NCBI RefSeq assembly: GCF_032362555.1
Contig: NC_083509.1
Location: 5,293,001 to 5,357,000 of the forward strand
Origin: Amyelois transitella
Taxonomy: Eukaryota > Arthropoda > Insecta > Lepidoptera > Pyralidae
Direction: 5' to 3'
Length of the DNA stretch: 64,000 nucleotides
A program made the translations under genes and the position numbers. Below the pieces are notes generated by a model that searched no databases, was not told the origin of the DNA, and saw only the letters and a list, made by a program, of their open reading frames with translations. This document shows positions 12,043 through 33,270 of this stretch, piece after piece. How positions within the stretch are numbered: position 1 is the stretch's first letter; every line of letters starts with the position of its first letter.

Positions 12043-12428
12043 TTTGCTAAAACAATAACGTAGGTCTTGCGTTACTAAAGATTATTAATACACTGATCGG
12101 TTATGGTTAGCGTGTACGATTATACTTGTCAGTGTTCCACCAAATAAAAATAATCAAACGTAAGGTAACAAGTTTTCCAACCGAAAAGAAACATGTTTAT
12201 GTGGAGGTTAAACTTAATACATAGTGAATCACAATATTAATATAAACAAACTAGTTAAAAAACAGAGAGAAAAAAGGATTTCACTGTAAGAAAATTTAAC
12301 TATTTTATACTTATGTAGTACATACATATTTTGATTTACCTACTTTTTCTTGGCCGTTCCGCTAACCGTTATTCAGTCAACAGTGACATTGACAATTATA
12401 TTTCAGTTTCGAAGCAATGCTCGAAAAA

Positions 12429-12535
12429 TATGCATACATACATAAAATCACGCCTTTTTCCCGGAGGGGTAGGCAGAGACTACACTGACCCTTTGCCAGG
12501 ACGTTCTTAATTTGATCAAGATACATTCGTCCAAA
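12429..12535 (-). repeat. Retrotransposon 3' coding fragment, reversed
   Basis: On the minus strand this matches the end of the element at 25733-25945, including the codons for YLDQIK and the stop context of the tail. It is a short fossil. Confidence 0.6.
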
Positions 12536-13059
12536 TACATTTATTCTTGTTATTGTACTTTGATAGATAATAATATTGTAGAACCGTAGTTTTATATTAT
12601 TCATGAAAGTAATTTTAAGTTGTACTTATACAGAATAAATTGTTGAATTCAAAGGACAGCTATAAATGGGCATTTTAGAACGAAGTGGTTTTTCTTTTTA
12701 AGCTAATGTGTTTTGTGGGCTAAATTTATGTGTCGGAAGATTAGCGGTGATGGGTAACCTGCTATTTGATGACCGAAGTGGTTACAAAATAGTACAATAC
12801 ATAGTATCTTTATTTAGTTTGTGCATATAATTACGTCACTATCCCTTTCGGGGTAGACAAAACCAGCAGTCCAAAGAACACTGAAATAATTGTATATCTG
12901 ATGGATAGCTTTATGTATGATGGAATCAAGATTCAGATAATCCGTTTGGAATATTGAAATTATAAGGAATATCAAGTTACGTAGAATATTCTAGCAGCTA
13001 GATATCTTTTTCTTCTTTCACTGGACTACAGACCAGTGTGACAGCTCGTACCAGATGGA

Positions 13060-13140
13060 TGTGTCTATTTCCTTAATCGCCTTTAACGACATCCATGGGA
13101 AAGAGATCAAGTGTTTTTTTTTCTTAATGCCGGTAACCAC
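13060..13140 (+). repeat. Fragment of CATGGGAAAGAGAT repeat family
   Basis: CATCCATGGGAAAGAGAT followed by a T-run and ATGCCGGTAACCAC matches the 3' part of the longer copies at 37405 and 38855. Confidence 0.6.
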
Positions 13141-14862
13141 AAATAAATTAGAATCTTACGAATGGATATCCGTTTATTTATAAATTTACCAAGGAAGGTG
13201 ATATATTTATTATATGATATGATAGAAATTCGAAAATGTGGATTCAAAACACAGATTTCATTCCTCGTTTAGAATCTTACGATTTTGTAATTCGGTTCTT
13301 GTTATTTTCCGGTGACATATATAATTTTATATGTTGTGGTTATATTTGTATGATTTCATTCTTGCATACAGGGGTAAAAACTTGATCTAGCTCGAGGAAA
13401 ATTAGTTTTACCCATACTTTATAACCCAAAATCATTTAGTCATGATCTAGTCTTGCTAGCTCCTACTCTGCGTGCACCTTCTTGGGTACGAAACCTGACA
13501 GGGGATAGTTTTTTTTATTTTTACAATGTTTTTTATAATTTTTTGGGTACTCCCTGAACGTTTATGTATACTATAAGTAGGTGTTTACTATAATATTATA
13601 GTATCGTTAAGTTAGTATCTCATAATACCAATTTCAAAGTTACATCGAGACTAAATCAATCTGTGTATGTAATTTATTCCATATATATTTATTTATGGTT
13701 TTTCTCCAAGCACAGCTACATTCACCTAGGTAATGTTTTGTTTTTCAATATCAGCCAGCATCAGCATCCACTGCTCGATAAATAAATAATAACCAGGGTG
13801 AAGAAACATGCAAAGGTAAGCAATAAAAACATATCGAAGTTAAATCATTAATTTACTAAGCCTTTAACATTAGAAATGCACAATAACATAGTAATGGTTC
13901 CACCATTTATTTGTAAATGTACAATTTATAGGCCAAACAGGCAAACTTAATACGGTAGTAATTTATGGAATACAGTACAGATTTGCAATCCATTCGATAC
14001 ATATAGGTTTCGATACATATAAGTTATGAACTCTCCTCAATGCGGAAATTAAATTCTTTATCTGACTGGGAAATAGGACAAGTTATAACTGAAAAAATAA
14101 GCTACGGCCATATGTAAATATAAAGTGAATGATATTAAAATCAATAGTTAGTTTTAGTTATTAGTTTTCTGACAGCACAAATTAAATATGCACTCAAGCT
14201 AGTGCTAATTAAGAAAACAAATAAACTTACACATACAACTTTGCACTTTTACATAAACTTATGTTCCTCTTTATTTCACTAGAATACAAATATTATTGTG
14301 GTTTTATATGTATTCCGAAAGTTTTACAAATTAAATGTTTGTATTATTTTTCTTAGAAAGTGTTTATACTTAGAAAATGTGGAATGGTAATAGTGAATTA
14401 CTGATAAAATTTAGTTTCTTTAATAAATATTGGTATTTCTGAAGGCGAATCTTCAAAGATGAACGTACAATAAAAACATGACAATGACTTGTCTCATTTT
14501 TTATTCAATCTTGACTATTCTCAATTATTTGTAAACTGAGGACTATGGTGCTTAGTATATATCGTGGGAGTAGAACAGGAAATAAATATAAATTGATATA
14601 TTAAGTAAAAAAAAAAAGAAATAAGCACTATCTAAGTAGTATTTTGTAAGTAGTATTTAAATTTTCTAATTAATTTATTCAGTGACTAAATTCATTATTT
14701 TATCACATCACAATGAAGGAAATCTGCCAGTAGCAGTAAAATGCACTTTGTGTACAAATCAAAACAAAAATATGTAAGTATAAATTAATACATCGAATTA
14801 TGTCAATTAAGAAATGCGAAATCGAGTGACCGGACTATAAAACAATAATGCTGAATTATAAG

Positions 14863-15137
14863 TAGTGTCCGACCGAAGCTTCGGCTTCGGCTTCGGCCAC
14901 CTTCGGCCAAAAAATCCACCTTCGGCGAAACTTTCGGCTTCGGCCCAAAACCCGACCGAAGCCGAAGGTTTCGCCGAAGGTCCGAGCGACCGTAGCTTGT
15001 AGACAATATTGAACAAAATTAATTACTGAGTGCTGAGAGAATATAAACCTTCGGCTTCGGCTTCGGCCGAAGGTTGTGGCGATAGCCGATTAATCGGCTT
15101 CGGCTTCGGCCAAAAATAGACCTTCGGTCGGACACTA
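14863..15137. mobile_element. hAT-type MITE rich in TTCGGC hexamers
   Basis: A 275-bp element is bounded by terminal inverted repeats TAGTGTCCGACCGAAG (left) and CTTCGGTCGGACACTA (right). It is flanked by an exact 8-bp target duplication ATTATAAG (14855-14862 and 15138-15145). An 8-bp duplication and a TAGTG terminus fit the hAT superfamily. The interior is made of TTCGGC/GCCGAA hexamers in both directions and has no coding capacity. Both ends and the duplication look intact, which suggests a fairly recent insertion. Confidence 0.88.
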
Positions 15138-15590
15138 ATTATAAGTTACGAGGGACTTGATCGGTCGCATTGTCACATTTGAATTAAAATAAATATTAAC
15201 TATATACCATACTCGTCCGAATATGAGCAACACGCGGCTCCCACGCATTAATAATAAACAAATGGTGTACAAATACATATTTCAAAAAACTATGTACCAT
15301 GAAGTGTATAAAAATTGGTTCAAACTAGTTCTATTTGACCATGAGTTCTACTTTGAATAATGATACGTGATCAACTGCTTTCGTCGACTTCAGCAAGTTG
15401 TTTTGATGAGATATCACTTGAAATAGAGACCCGGTTTTACTGACGAGATGTGATCACGAGAATCGAACTTAGTTTAAAGGAGTGGATGTTCGGCAGTTGT
15501 GTAATGTGTTGCCACACCGTGCGGTATGAGCAAGACAAACTATTGTCAAGAAGAGAGTGCATGCGATGGGAGAGAGTGGTGGCGCGGCGC
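15138..15590. other. Short intergenic stretch 3' of the chaperone gene
   Basis: It probably contains the 3' untranslated region of the HSPA4-like gene. No other feature is recognised. Confidence 0.4.
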
Positions 15591-24382
<8,792 letters not shown>

Positions 24383-24540
24383 TTATTTTATTGCAGTCGT
24401 AAGTAAACAATTATAATTTTTCACAGAAGATTGCACTTGCAAGATAAATTAAACACGTTGTATGAGCGCAGAGTGACAATCACACAATCAATCGCAGCCG
24501 CACGCGAGCGATCGCCGGTTCACCGCACTCTTCCGTACCG

Positions 24541-24553
24541 GAATTTTCTAGAA
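24541..24553. promoter_or_regulatory. Perfect heat shock element upstream of the chaperone gene
   Basis: GAATTTTCTAGAA contains three perfect inverted NGAAN units (GAA-nn-TTC-nn-GAA), the HSF binding pattern. It lies about 175 bases upstream of the HSPA4-like start codon, a normal promoter position. Further GAA/TTC half-sites occur at 24609-24620. This predicts heat induction of a gene that is often treated as constitutive. Confidence 0.75.
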
Positions 24554-25124
24554 TTGTCTATCTCTGTGATAGCTGTCACATATTTTTTAAATTTTGTGAC
24601 ACTGGCATTCGAAAAGAATTTTTTTTTAATTAAGGGACAACAAAAGGCTCGAAAGGGCTCGAACAGCGTGCCGCTGCGTGCGTACCGACTCGGACCGACT
24701 GGATGAATCTCCCTTCCTCCACTCTAGAGACGAGCCCAGGGTATGCCTTTGGCCATATATTGGTTGAGAAAATTAAAATATTACATTTTATTTTCTATAC
24801 AAACTTTAAATGCTAGAATAATCATTATCAAACTAGTTATGTTATTGAAGTCCCTGTTGTATTCAGAGCACTCTAGAGAGGAGCCCGGGGTATTCCTTTG
24901 CCCATCGATCCTGGATTGGGTGAGTCAGCTATACATTGGGTTAAAGCGATTGCGTTCGCCGTGTGTCCCTGTTCACACATTGGCATACCTACTGCTCATT
25001 GTGCATTGGCTTTTTGAATATGGAGGTTTGTCGAAGATGGATGTAGAATCTGTTGGAAGCGGCAGTGGTTATTTATTTATGTTGCGCGTTTAATTATTAT
25101 TTGTTTGTGGTATCGCAACTTTTG

Positions 25125-25335
25125 AATGGGACCACTTCATCACCTTTCCATGGATGTCGTATAAATCAGGCGACTAAGGGATAAACTTGTGATTCTTCTT
25201 GTAGGCGATAGGCTAGTAACCTGTTATTTAAATCTCAATTTCATCATTAAGCCATACAGCTGGACGGTGCCTTCAGACTGTTGGCTGTTGTCTACCCCGC
25301 AAGGTATATAGTCGAGTGTGATGATAACGGATAAG
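25125..25335 (-). repeat. Dispersed repeat (CATGGGAAAGAGAT family), reversed
   Basis: On the minus strand it reads GACTATATACCTTGCGGGGTAGACA first, then the conserved middle and CCATGGAAAGGTGATGAAGTGG at the end. It is a diverged copy of the elements at 37405 and 38855. Confidence 0.65.
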
Positions 25336-25732
25336 TATGTTAATGGAAATACCTATTGATGAACTAAAAAACAAAGAAATAACAAACAAACGCGCAGAAT
25401 AATAAGCTTGTCGCAACTATTACTTCTACGTTTATTGTCTACGAGGGCTAGAATTATACTAAAAAGGACTGTTACGAGTCTGAATCCAAAGAAGATTCTT
25501 GCTGAGAAGTCTCACGAGAGTGAGAGTGTATTAATGCCCTATTTATATAAATTAAATAGTACAAATCAAATTGTTTAAAACATTATTGTATCAATAAGTT
25601 CAGCGGTTTATTAGAGTGCATATTTAAAGTTTAACCAAAGTGCAGTTTTACTTCATCCCAAGAGTATCCCCAGTTTATTTCCATATCTAAGTTTTAATTT
25701 TTATAGAGTGCTTTAACGTATCTTACATTTAA

Positions 25733-25945
25733 ATGGAGGGAAAGGTCGGATTGGGAAGACCTAGACGAACGTATCTTGATCAAATTAAGGACGTCCTGGT
25801 AAAGGGTCAGGTCAAAAGTACACGAAATCGCCGAGCTTGCATGAAGAGAGTTATGAATGTGGATGAAGCGAAGGAAATATGCAGAGATCTTGGCAAGTGG
25901 AAAGAGGTAGTCTCTGCCTACCCCTCCGGGAAAGAGGCGTGATTT
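25733..25945 (+). pseudogene. C-terminal fragment of a non-LTR retrotransposon protein
   Basis: A 69-codon open frame contains GRPRRTYLDQIKDVLVKG, STRNRRACMKRVMNVDEAKE and KWKEVVSAYPSGKEA, then a stop. GRPR-x-x-Y/W-x-D-Q-I segments are known at the extreme C-terminus of some insect LINE reverse transcriptases. Only the tail is present, so this is a 5'-truncated copy. Shorter reversed fragments of the same family are at 12429 and 20075. It is followed by ATGTATGTATGT. Confidence 0.6.
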
Positions 25946-27320
25946 TATGTATGTATGTTATATAAATTCTAACCTTGGGCTAAGACTATAATGGACGTAC
26001 TTTTGCAATGTTGCCGTTCTTATGTCTGTGATTAGTCACTTAATATTTTTGTCTACTCCATACCATTTAGGTATCTATGAGTGAAAGATAAGTTAGATAA
26101 AGTGAGGTAACAGCGCTTTGCCGTTATTTGATGACCAAACAAACCAGCGTTGTGCATTATGGTAAAATACACCATTTCAATCGTGTATATCAATCAATTT
26201 GATTAGGAAGACGAAGAAGTGCTATACAGCGAAAAAATGTCGTATTCTGCAGTTTCTTGTTCATCAATAACAACAAAGGAGACATTAAAGAACGGAATTG
26301 TCATTTCATGCGTAAGTTGTTACTGCTACATTTTCGTTTTTAGCACGAAAAAATCAACTATTTACATTATTTTGAACATGATGCTACGGTTGTCGCGAGA
26401 GAATAATATCAAGTTTAAAAGCTTAAATTAATAATTCAATTTTCATGTTTTAGCGTATTAATGCTAGGGATGTCTGTATACTGAAATCGAAGTGGCCAGA
26501 AATAAGACGTCAGGGGATTAATAGCGATTAGACGTGATAACTGGTGCCCGAAAAATATGCTTAGAACTAAGTAGCATGTCTTTTTTTTTGTTATTTATCA
26601 GAATGTCTGTCAGGAAAGAAAAATCGGTTCCTGTACGAACAATTTTATTTACGCATTTAAACTAATTGGGATACAAAAAGTGAATAACAAAATTCAACTA
26701 AAGTATATTTAGAATTTTAGATAGGTGTGTGACAGTCTTTAAAATCGTATAGCTGTCAAAACTGCCTATCAGCCACTCACTGGTCGCTAGTCGGCCGCAC
26801 GCCACGCTGTAGGTACTTACTGGTTTTGGTCGGTCAGAGTTTGTCAGTTCGGTCAGATTATTACTAAGCCACTGGTTTTAAATCGGTGATCCAAACTTTG
26901 CTTTTTTAAAAAAAGTATATTTTTAGTTAGTGGCGGTCTTTTCGAATTTTGACAGATTCTGAAGCTCTTTACTCACCGAAAATTACTAAAAAACAAGGTT
27001 GACTATAAAGTAGGTAGGTACCTAATGAATTGCATACTCCTCTTCATTTATTCGAATTCCAGATTAATAAAAATTATTGACCACTATGTACATCCTCTTT
27101 TTTTATAACAGTAACTTAAAGGTTATCTCCCGGCAAGGCAAGCAAGCCAAGCATACCGCATTGTATTGCATCAACACTTCGGCTCGAAGGCAAGGTCACC
27201 TTCAAGCGTTCAAGTAGGTATCGCGACGCGATCGTACTTGTGGTAGGTACCTACACTCAATTAAATTCATACCTACATTTTCATTTGTATTCCAGTAAGT
27301 AGGTGTGTATAGTGTTCAGT

Positions 27321-30300
27321 ATGAGTGGAGAACCTCAAGCCAAACGCCCGAAAATGAGTGAACTGGAGCAATTGAAGCAATATTGTACTGTAGTAGCAGA
27401 TACTGGAGATTTTGAAGGTTAGTTAGTAGAATTTATAAAAAGTTTTTATAATTTCTATAGCTAAGTAATTGACTATGTGTATAAATCATTTCTAATTGCA
27501 GCAATGAAAGCATACAAACCAACAGATGCTACTACAAATCCAAGTCTCATTTTATCAGCAGCTGCTATGGAGCAGTACCAACATCTCCTAGACAAGGCTA
27601 TCAAATATGGAAAGGAAAGTGGCAGGTAAATCTATTGAATACCTACTGTTAATATCATAACAAATCTTTTTTCTATTCCATAGTTTTTTTAATGTTATAA
27701 CTCATTTATTAAATTATATTTTTTCAGTACTGTCGAAGAGCAAGTTGCAGAGACACTTGATATGTTGAGTGTTTTGTTTGGCTGTGAAATTCTCAAAATT
27801 ATTCCTGGGAGAGTGTCAGTTGAAGTAGATGCAAGGTAATCACTTTTGGTTTATCTATTTAAAAGAAATAGTCCAACACTATAGCAGCATAAAAATTATA
27901 TAGGTATTAATTGAAAATGCAAGAAAGGTTAAAATTCCTTTTGAATAGGTTGTCACCCACAACATAGGTCATTTCAAGGTTTTTGCTGTGTAAACCTCAA
28001 GAATAGAACCATCTGAAGATATGAAATTTCCTAGAAGGCTAGTAGCAAAAGAAATCAAATAATATATGTGCATTCATGTCAGGCAGTAATCAATAAAATC
28101 CTTGAACTAAATATTTTCCTACAACACATCACATGTTGTATTTACTAAACTTCTTGACCTGACCACAAGAGCTGAGAAAGCAATATAAAATATACCTATG
28201 CTGTATTCTTCTAAAAATTCAATCAAAGGTTTATATTATTGTAGTAGTTAGGATTAACATTACATTGTTTGTTTAGGTAAAAGTCCAAGGCCTAATGTTT
28301 TGTCAATTTTTGTGAGCATCAAATACAATTTTTATTTTCAGATTATCTTTTGATAAGGATGCCAGCATCGCAAAAGCAATTAAATTAATCAATATGTTTG
28401 CTGAATATGGAGTTAAAAAGGACAGAATATTAATTAAATTGGCATCCACATGGGAAGGTATTCAAGCTGCAAGGTATTTACTTTGAAATCATCAATTGTA
28501 ATTAAATTATTAATGTACATATAAAAACAGAGAACTGATTGATTACCTGTCTGTCTGACTGATATATTATTGCATAGCGTGATCTAGATTCCTTTAGTGG
28601 TTTAGATGGACTAAGGGATGATTTTCCAAAAGTTCCATTGGAATGGACATTTATTGGATTTTTCGTGTGACGCGAGCAGGGCGCCCATGAAGGCAACTCA
28701 TTGAATGATTGATCTATCAACAGACAACCCAAGCTACTGGACTTATCAAGCTGAAACTTGGTGTGCCGATAGTTGCTATGAAGAGATTTCCCAAAATTTT
28801 CATGGGAATGGAAATAAGCGAAATTTTTCATTATTTTTTCTGTCACTATTTGAAACTCAATTCTATCATGAAGCCGAACAACTGAACATGACCTATTAGT
28901 CTTTCAAGTCAAGTCTGCTGGCGCTGTCTACCCCGCACGTCTACATGTATAAGTGTTTATTTAAAAGAATGTAAAATTTAAGACAAATTAAGTTGAGAAT
29001 AACAACTAGCTTATTATTAAAATTTCTTAAAAAAGTCCAATCGATCAATGGATCTTTGTATACATATTATTATTTTACAGTGGACTTTTATTATATTATT
29101 ACAGTGGATTTATTATATGAGTGGAAATATTATGTCCTAATTTTCTTACAGAGACCCTTCACTGTTTAAGTACTGTAGAAATACATCCAATCCCTGGATT
29201 GGTGTATTTCTCGCTCGAGGAGCTTTAGGAGCTTGGTGTAAGCCCTTGACCATGAATCAGGACTTACACTTGGTGTAAACCAAGCTCCTCTCCAGAGTGG
29301 TGAGGATGCTCTTGGGACTATAGTCAGGGGAAAGAAGAATATTAATTGCAACTTATTTACTCTAGTACTGCAACTTATTTACTATCACTTATGTAACATA
29401 ATTTAATGACTTGATTAATAAAAGTACACAGAAAATTTGGCATACACTTATCAGAGTGTAATTTTGATTTTATAACTCTTATATATTTTTTTGTTTACAG
29501 GGAGTTTGAGTTATCACTTATGAGAGTGTAATTGTGATATTATCACTCTTATAATTTTTTTTTTGTTTACAGGGAGTTGGAGTTATCAGAGTGTAATTGT
29601 GATATTATTACTCTTATATTCTTTTTTGTTTACAGGGAGTTGGAGAAAAAACATGGAATTCATTGCAATTTGACTTTATTGTTCTCACTGTACCAGGCAA
29701 TTGCTTGTGCGGAAGCTAATGTTACGCTCATCTCCCCTTTTGTTGGAAGAATATTGGATTGGTAAGTTTACTAATTCAATAGAGGCTGCCTGCTTTTAAA
29801 TTGGTTCTTCTCTTTGATAAGACATTTCTCTTTAATAAAAAAGCTTTAAAAAGGCGCCACCTACCAAAGTTTACTGGTTTTTCGCAAATCCCACGGAAAC
29901 AATAGCAGGATGAAAAGCACCCAATGCTCTTCTCTAGAAGATTGGTTTAGTAGAAAACGCGTGAAGAGGTTACAAACAAACGAACATTCTTTTGCATTTC
30001 TATTATAGTAAGGATGGTACATGATACATGTAGTTCCAACCTTTCAAGTTCTTCCATTACTAAAGCTATTGTCAAAAAGTTGCTACAATACATATTGTAT
30101 GAAGGGTGTGATTGAAAATGGATGTACACTGAAATTTAATAAAATAATTTTCAGGTATGTGGAACACACCAAAAAAACGTATGAGGCTAAAGAGGATCCT
30201 GGCGTAGTGTCTGTTACGCGGGTGTTCAACTATTATAAAAAGTTCGGATACAAGACTCAGGTTATGGGTGCGTCGTTCCGTAATACGGGGGAAATCCGGG

Positions 30301-30891
30301 AACTGGCGGGCTGCGATCTGCTAACCATAAGCCCCAAGCTGTTGCAAGAATTGGCTAATAGCGACCAGCCGCTTAAAAAAGTAAGTTCTATCCAGTTTGA
30401 TTGGTTGGTCTTGGACCAAGTATGTCAGAGAGGTAGGTTTTCAACTGCTCTAAGATGTTTTGATACAAGACATGGATTACGGGCGCGTGGTTTCGGAACA
30501 TAAGGAGATCCTATCAGCTCGAAACTAAATATTTTCTTATTGTGTGTTATTCATCTGCTACTTAACTACGGGCTCCGATTCTCCAATCTTTCGCTTGTTA
30601 TTATACTCTAACATAGACGTGATTATTTACTAAAGGCGAGTACCTACAATTTGCGGGGTTAACAATTTCGAAAAGAAAATGAATAACTGTTTATTATATT
30701 TTTAGGTACTTGACCCTAAACTCGCCGCACAAAGCGACATTGAAAAAATATCCCTGACTGAGGCCCAATTCCGTTGGCATCTGAATGAAGACCAGATGGC
30801 CACCGACAAACTCTCCGACGGTATAAGAAAATTCGCCGCTGACACCAGAAAACTGGAGTCACTCATCAAGACTCTTCTGGCTAAGAAGTAA
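27321..30891 (+). CDS. Transaldolase
   Basis: Cytosolic enzyme of the non-oxidative pentose phosphate pathway. It moves a dihydroxyacetone unit from sedoheptulose 7-phosphate to glyceraldehyde 3-phosphate. Seven exons (27321-27417, 27502-27625, 27728-27835, 28342-28473, 29636-29761, 30155-30380, 30706-30891) join with matching phases to 332 residues, against about 337 in human. The Schiff-base lysine is K142 in [14 protein letters not shown]. The catalytic aspartate is in [12 protein letters not shown] (D41). [29 protein letters not shown] and [12 protein letters not shown] are hallmark segments. The start is the first ATG, close to a TTCAGT initiator-like site. The polypyrimidine tract and acceptor of exon 5 are present three times. 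A possible polyadenylation signal is AAATAAAA near 31452. Confidence 0.96.
28850..28955 (-). repeat. Dispersed repeat fragment in transaldolase intron 4
   Basis: CTCAATTCTATCATGAAGCC, GAACATGACC and GCGCTGTCTACCCCGCACGT match, in reverse, the CATGGGAAAGAGAT family. Confidence 0.55.
29453..29650 (+). repeat. Triplicated 3' splice site of transaldolase exon 5
   Basis: Three copies of GAGTGTAATT...ACTCTTATA, a T-rich tract, then TTGTTTACAGGGAGTT occur in tandem. The three AG acceptors end at 29500, 29572 and 29635. Exon 5 is taken to start at 29636, because only this continues directly into conserved [11 protein letters not shown]. Splicing at 29573 would add 63 bases (21 codons) in frame with no stop. 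Splicing at 29501 would meet a TAA. Confidence 0.9.
29815..30015. repeat. Dispersed repeat in transaldolase intron 5
   Basis: CCACGGAAACAATAGCAGGATG, AAAGCACCCAATGCTCTTCT and GCGTGAAGAGGTTACAAACA resemble the repeat at 22428-22831, and the copy ends TTTCTATTATAGTAAGGAT. Confidence 0.5.
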
Positions 30892-32049
30892 TTCAGAAAA
30901 TAGAATTAAGGACAAAAGTGGTTTCAAGACTAAGTTGTACTTACATAACTATTTATATAAGTACTTTTGTGTTTGCAGATTTTTCCAGTACATAATATGT
31001 GTAAAACATCAAGAATATTAACAATGTATTATATTTCATTAATATGTTTGCACATTTATTGTAATGTCAAATTTATATTGTGTAGGTATTTGTTTGAATT
31101 CGTATCCCAAAGTGTTATGCAATTCTATTAACACTGCGTTAAGCATAGCGGATTTTTAAAAATATAACAATACTGCGTAATGTTCTATTACCTACTTATA
31201 AGTATTAATATTTTTTCCATTGGCAGCATATTTAATGTAATATTTTTGATATTTTTACAACTTGTTGCTGTTGATAAATGATGTACATATGGTCACATAC
31301 ATCAAGTCACATATTTGCTACTAAAATAATTTGTACAACTTTTCATAAAACGGGACCACAAAAATCATTCCAAATTTTTTTATATTTCATTATTTTGTTA
31401 TATGGGAAAGGTACATATATTTATTGTATTTCCTTACAACTGTTTCATTAAAATAAAAAAGTAACATGAAGTTTATTTTTGACTCCCTTTTGGAATTGAA
31501 ACCCGGCGTCGTATAAAAATTTAGTGTGAAATTTTGTATGATGATATAATATCGGGTAATTTTTTTATCAGGTTTGATGTCCACCTGGGACCAAAATACA
31601 ACATAAAGCTAGTTAGGGTAAGAACATGAAGCTAATCTCATCTGTCCTATGTGACATTAACGTGTTCCTGAGAAAAGCTTTCATCCCGATAAAACTATAG
31701 TTCCCGTAGAATTTGCCGTGATAAGTTCGCGCGGGCGAAACTGCGGATAAAAGCTAGTTTTTTTTATAATTTGTTATAACCCGATTGCTCGGATTTGAAT
31801 GAAGCAAGTTTGATGATTATTTTTAATTCGAAAGCATATAAAAGGTATAGTACTTAACATACTAATGGGGTGGTCATCATAACAGAATAAATAAATATAC
31901 ATAGTTATCTACTAGGAAATTAAAATTTTAGCCTTGTACTCTAAACACCTTTAATTTCCTTAAGTCTTAAGTACCTTTATTTTTCATATCATTAAATTAA
32001 ATTCGTTAAAAAATTGAAATAAAATAAGGTGTAGTAAGTATTGTAATGT

Positions 32050-32052
32050 AAA

Positions 32053-32086
<34 letters not shown>

Positions 32087-32096
32087 TATATATATA
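32050..32096. repeat. (TA)n microsatellite
   Basis: About 23 TA units with one interruption. Confidence 0.95.
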
Positions 32097-32994
32097 ACGG
32101 AACTCTTACAAAGTATGTGATCGCGGATTATTCGTGGGGTGAGTAAGTAGGTCTCGAACCTTGACCTTGCCCACTTTTTGACCTATTTATATTAAAGATC
32201 TACGGTGTATGAATTGAAAGTTTTACGGTATATGAATTGGTGATGTTCAGCTCTCGCATATGAGTACCTATATGTGCTCGTTAGATGGTACGTGACTAGG
32301 GCAAGCGGCCGCGCACCGTCCTATGATCAATACGCTGCTCTACTTTCAGCGGCCTTCTGTGCCGCCACAGCCTCCCTAATAACTATGCTTGCTGCCTGCC
32401 ATCATCGTACAGTATAACCCTGTGCGTATGAATTTAAATAAATTATTCTAGCCAAGTATGCAATGACAAATTTCGATCAACTGCGATTTCAAATGAGCAT
32501 AAATAACCTCAAGGTAAATATAAAATACAAAAGTTTTAGCACTGGGCATCACGACCTTGGGACTTTCCAGAAAGAGACTTTGTTATTCCTAAACGTCGAA
32601 TCTTTAATCAAGTTACATATGTATCCATACTATAATATTCCAAATGTAGTACCTACTAAGTACTTAAATAGTATTAAACTATTAAATCTTACCGAGACTT
32701 ATTTATTGTTCGTATTGGTGTTGTACTAGGCGGTATTTCAGTGTGTATTCAATTAACAGTTGAACCACGTGTTCACTAATTAGAAACTAGTATGATAATT
32801 GTTACATACATGCAAAATGTATAATACTTATCACGTCTTTATTCCTTACGGCGCAGACAGAACCAAGACTTATGATAAAGCTTATAATGGTCACGATGGA
32901 GATGATGGAATGAAATACAAATAATTTCAGGTTTATAAGCCTGAAAATTTAATTTAATAGGTAAAATCAAATATCAAATATAGTTATATTCTTA

Positions 32995-33270
32995 ACAAGC
33001 TGTGCCCGCGACTTCGTCCGCGTGAAATAGTTATTTTGGGCATCATTGAAGCCGTCAAGGATTAATAATTTTCCCTGTGTTTTTTTACATTTTCCATTAT
33101 TTCTTCGCTCCTTATAGTTGCAGCGTGATGTTATATAGCCTAAATCCTTCCTCGATAAATGGTCGATTCAACACGAAAAGAATTTTTTAATTCGAACCAG
33201 TATTTCCTGAGATTAGCGCTTTCAAACAAACAAACAAACTCTTCAGCTTTATAATATTAGTAAAGATAGT
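32995..33270 (+). repeat. Full-length dispersed repeat (CCCGCGACTTCGTCCGCGTG family)
   Basis: It starts AGCTGTGCCCGCGACTTCGT. It passes TTTCCATTATTTCTTCGCTC, TCCTCGATAAATGGTC and CCAGTATTTCCTGAGATTAG, and ends CAGCTTTATAATATTAGTAA. It is the best reference copy for the fragments at 16040, 22860 and 61930. It may be a Helitron-like non-autonomous element. No coding sequence. Confidence 0.7.

Larger units (their letters stand above)
12043..14862. other. Intergenic region upstream of ethanolamine kinase
   Basis: No gene is seen. It includes a reversed retrotransposon tail fragment (12429-12535) and a fragment of the CATGGGAAAGAGAT repeat (13060-13140). A 16-bp palindrome ACTATAATATTATAGT lies near 13588. 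The rest is AT-rich and unassigned. Confidence 0.5.

Noticed and set aside
30381-30503. Extension of transaldolase exon 6 to a stop near 30503
   Set aside because: The donor GTAAGT at 30381 and the conserved final exon at 30706 give the full family-length protein.
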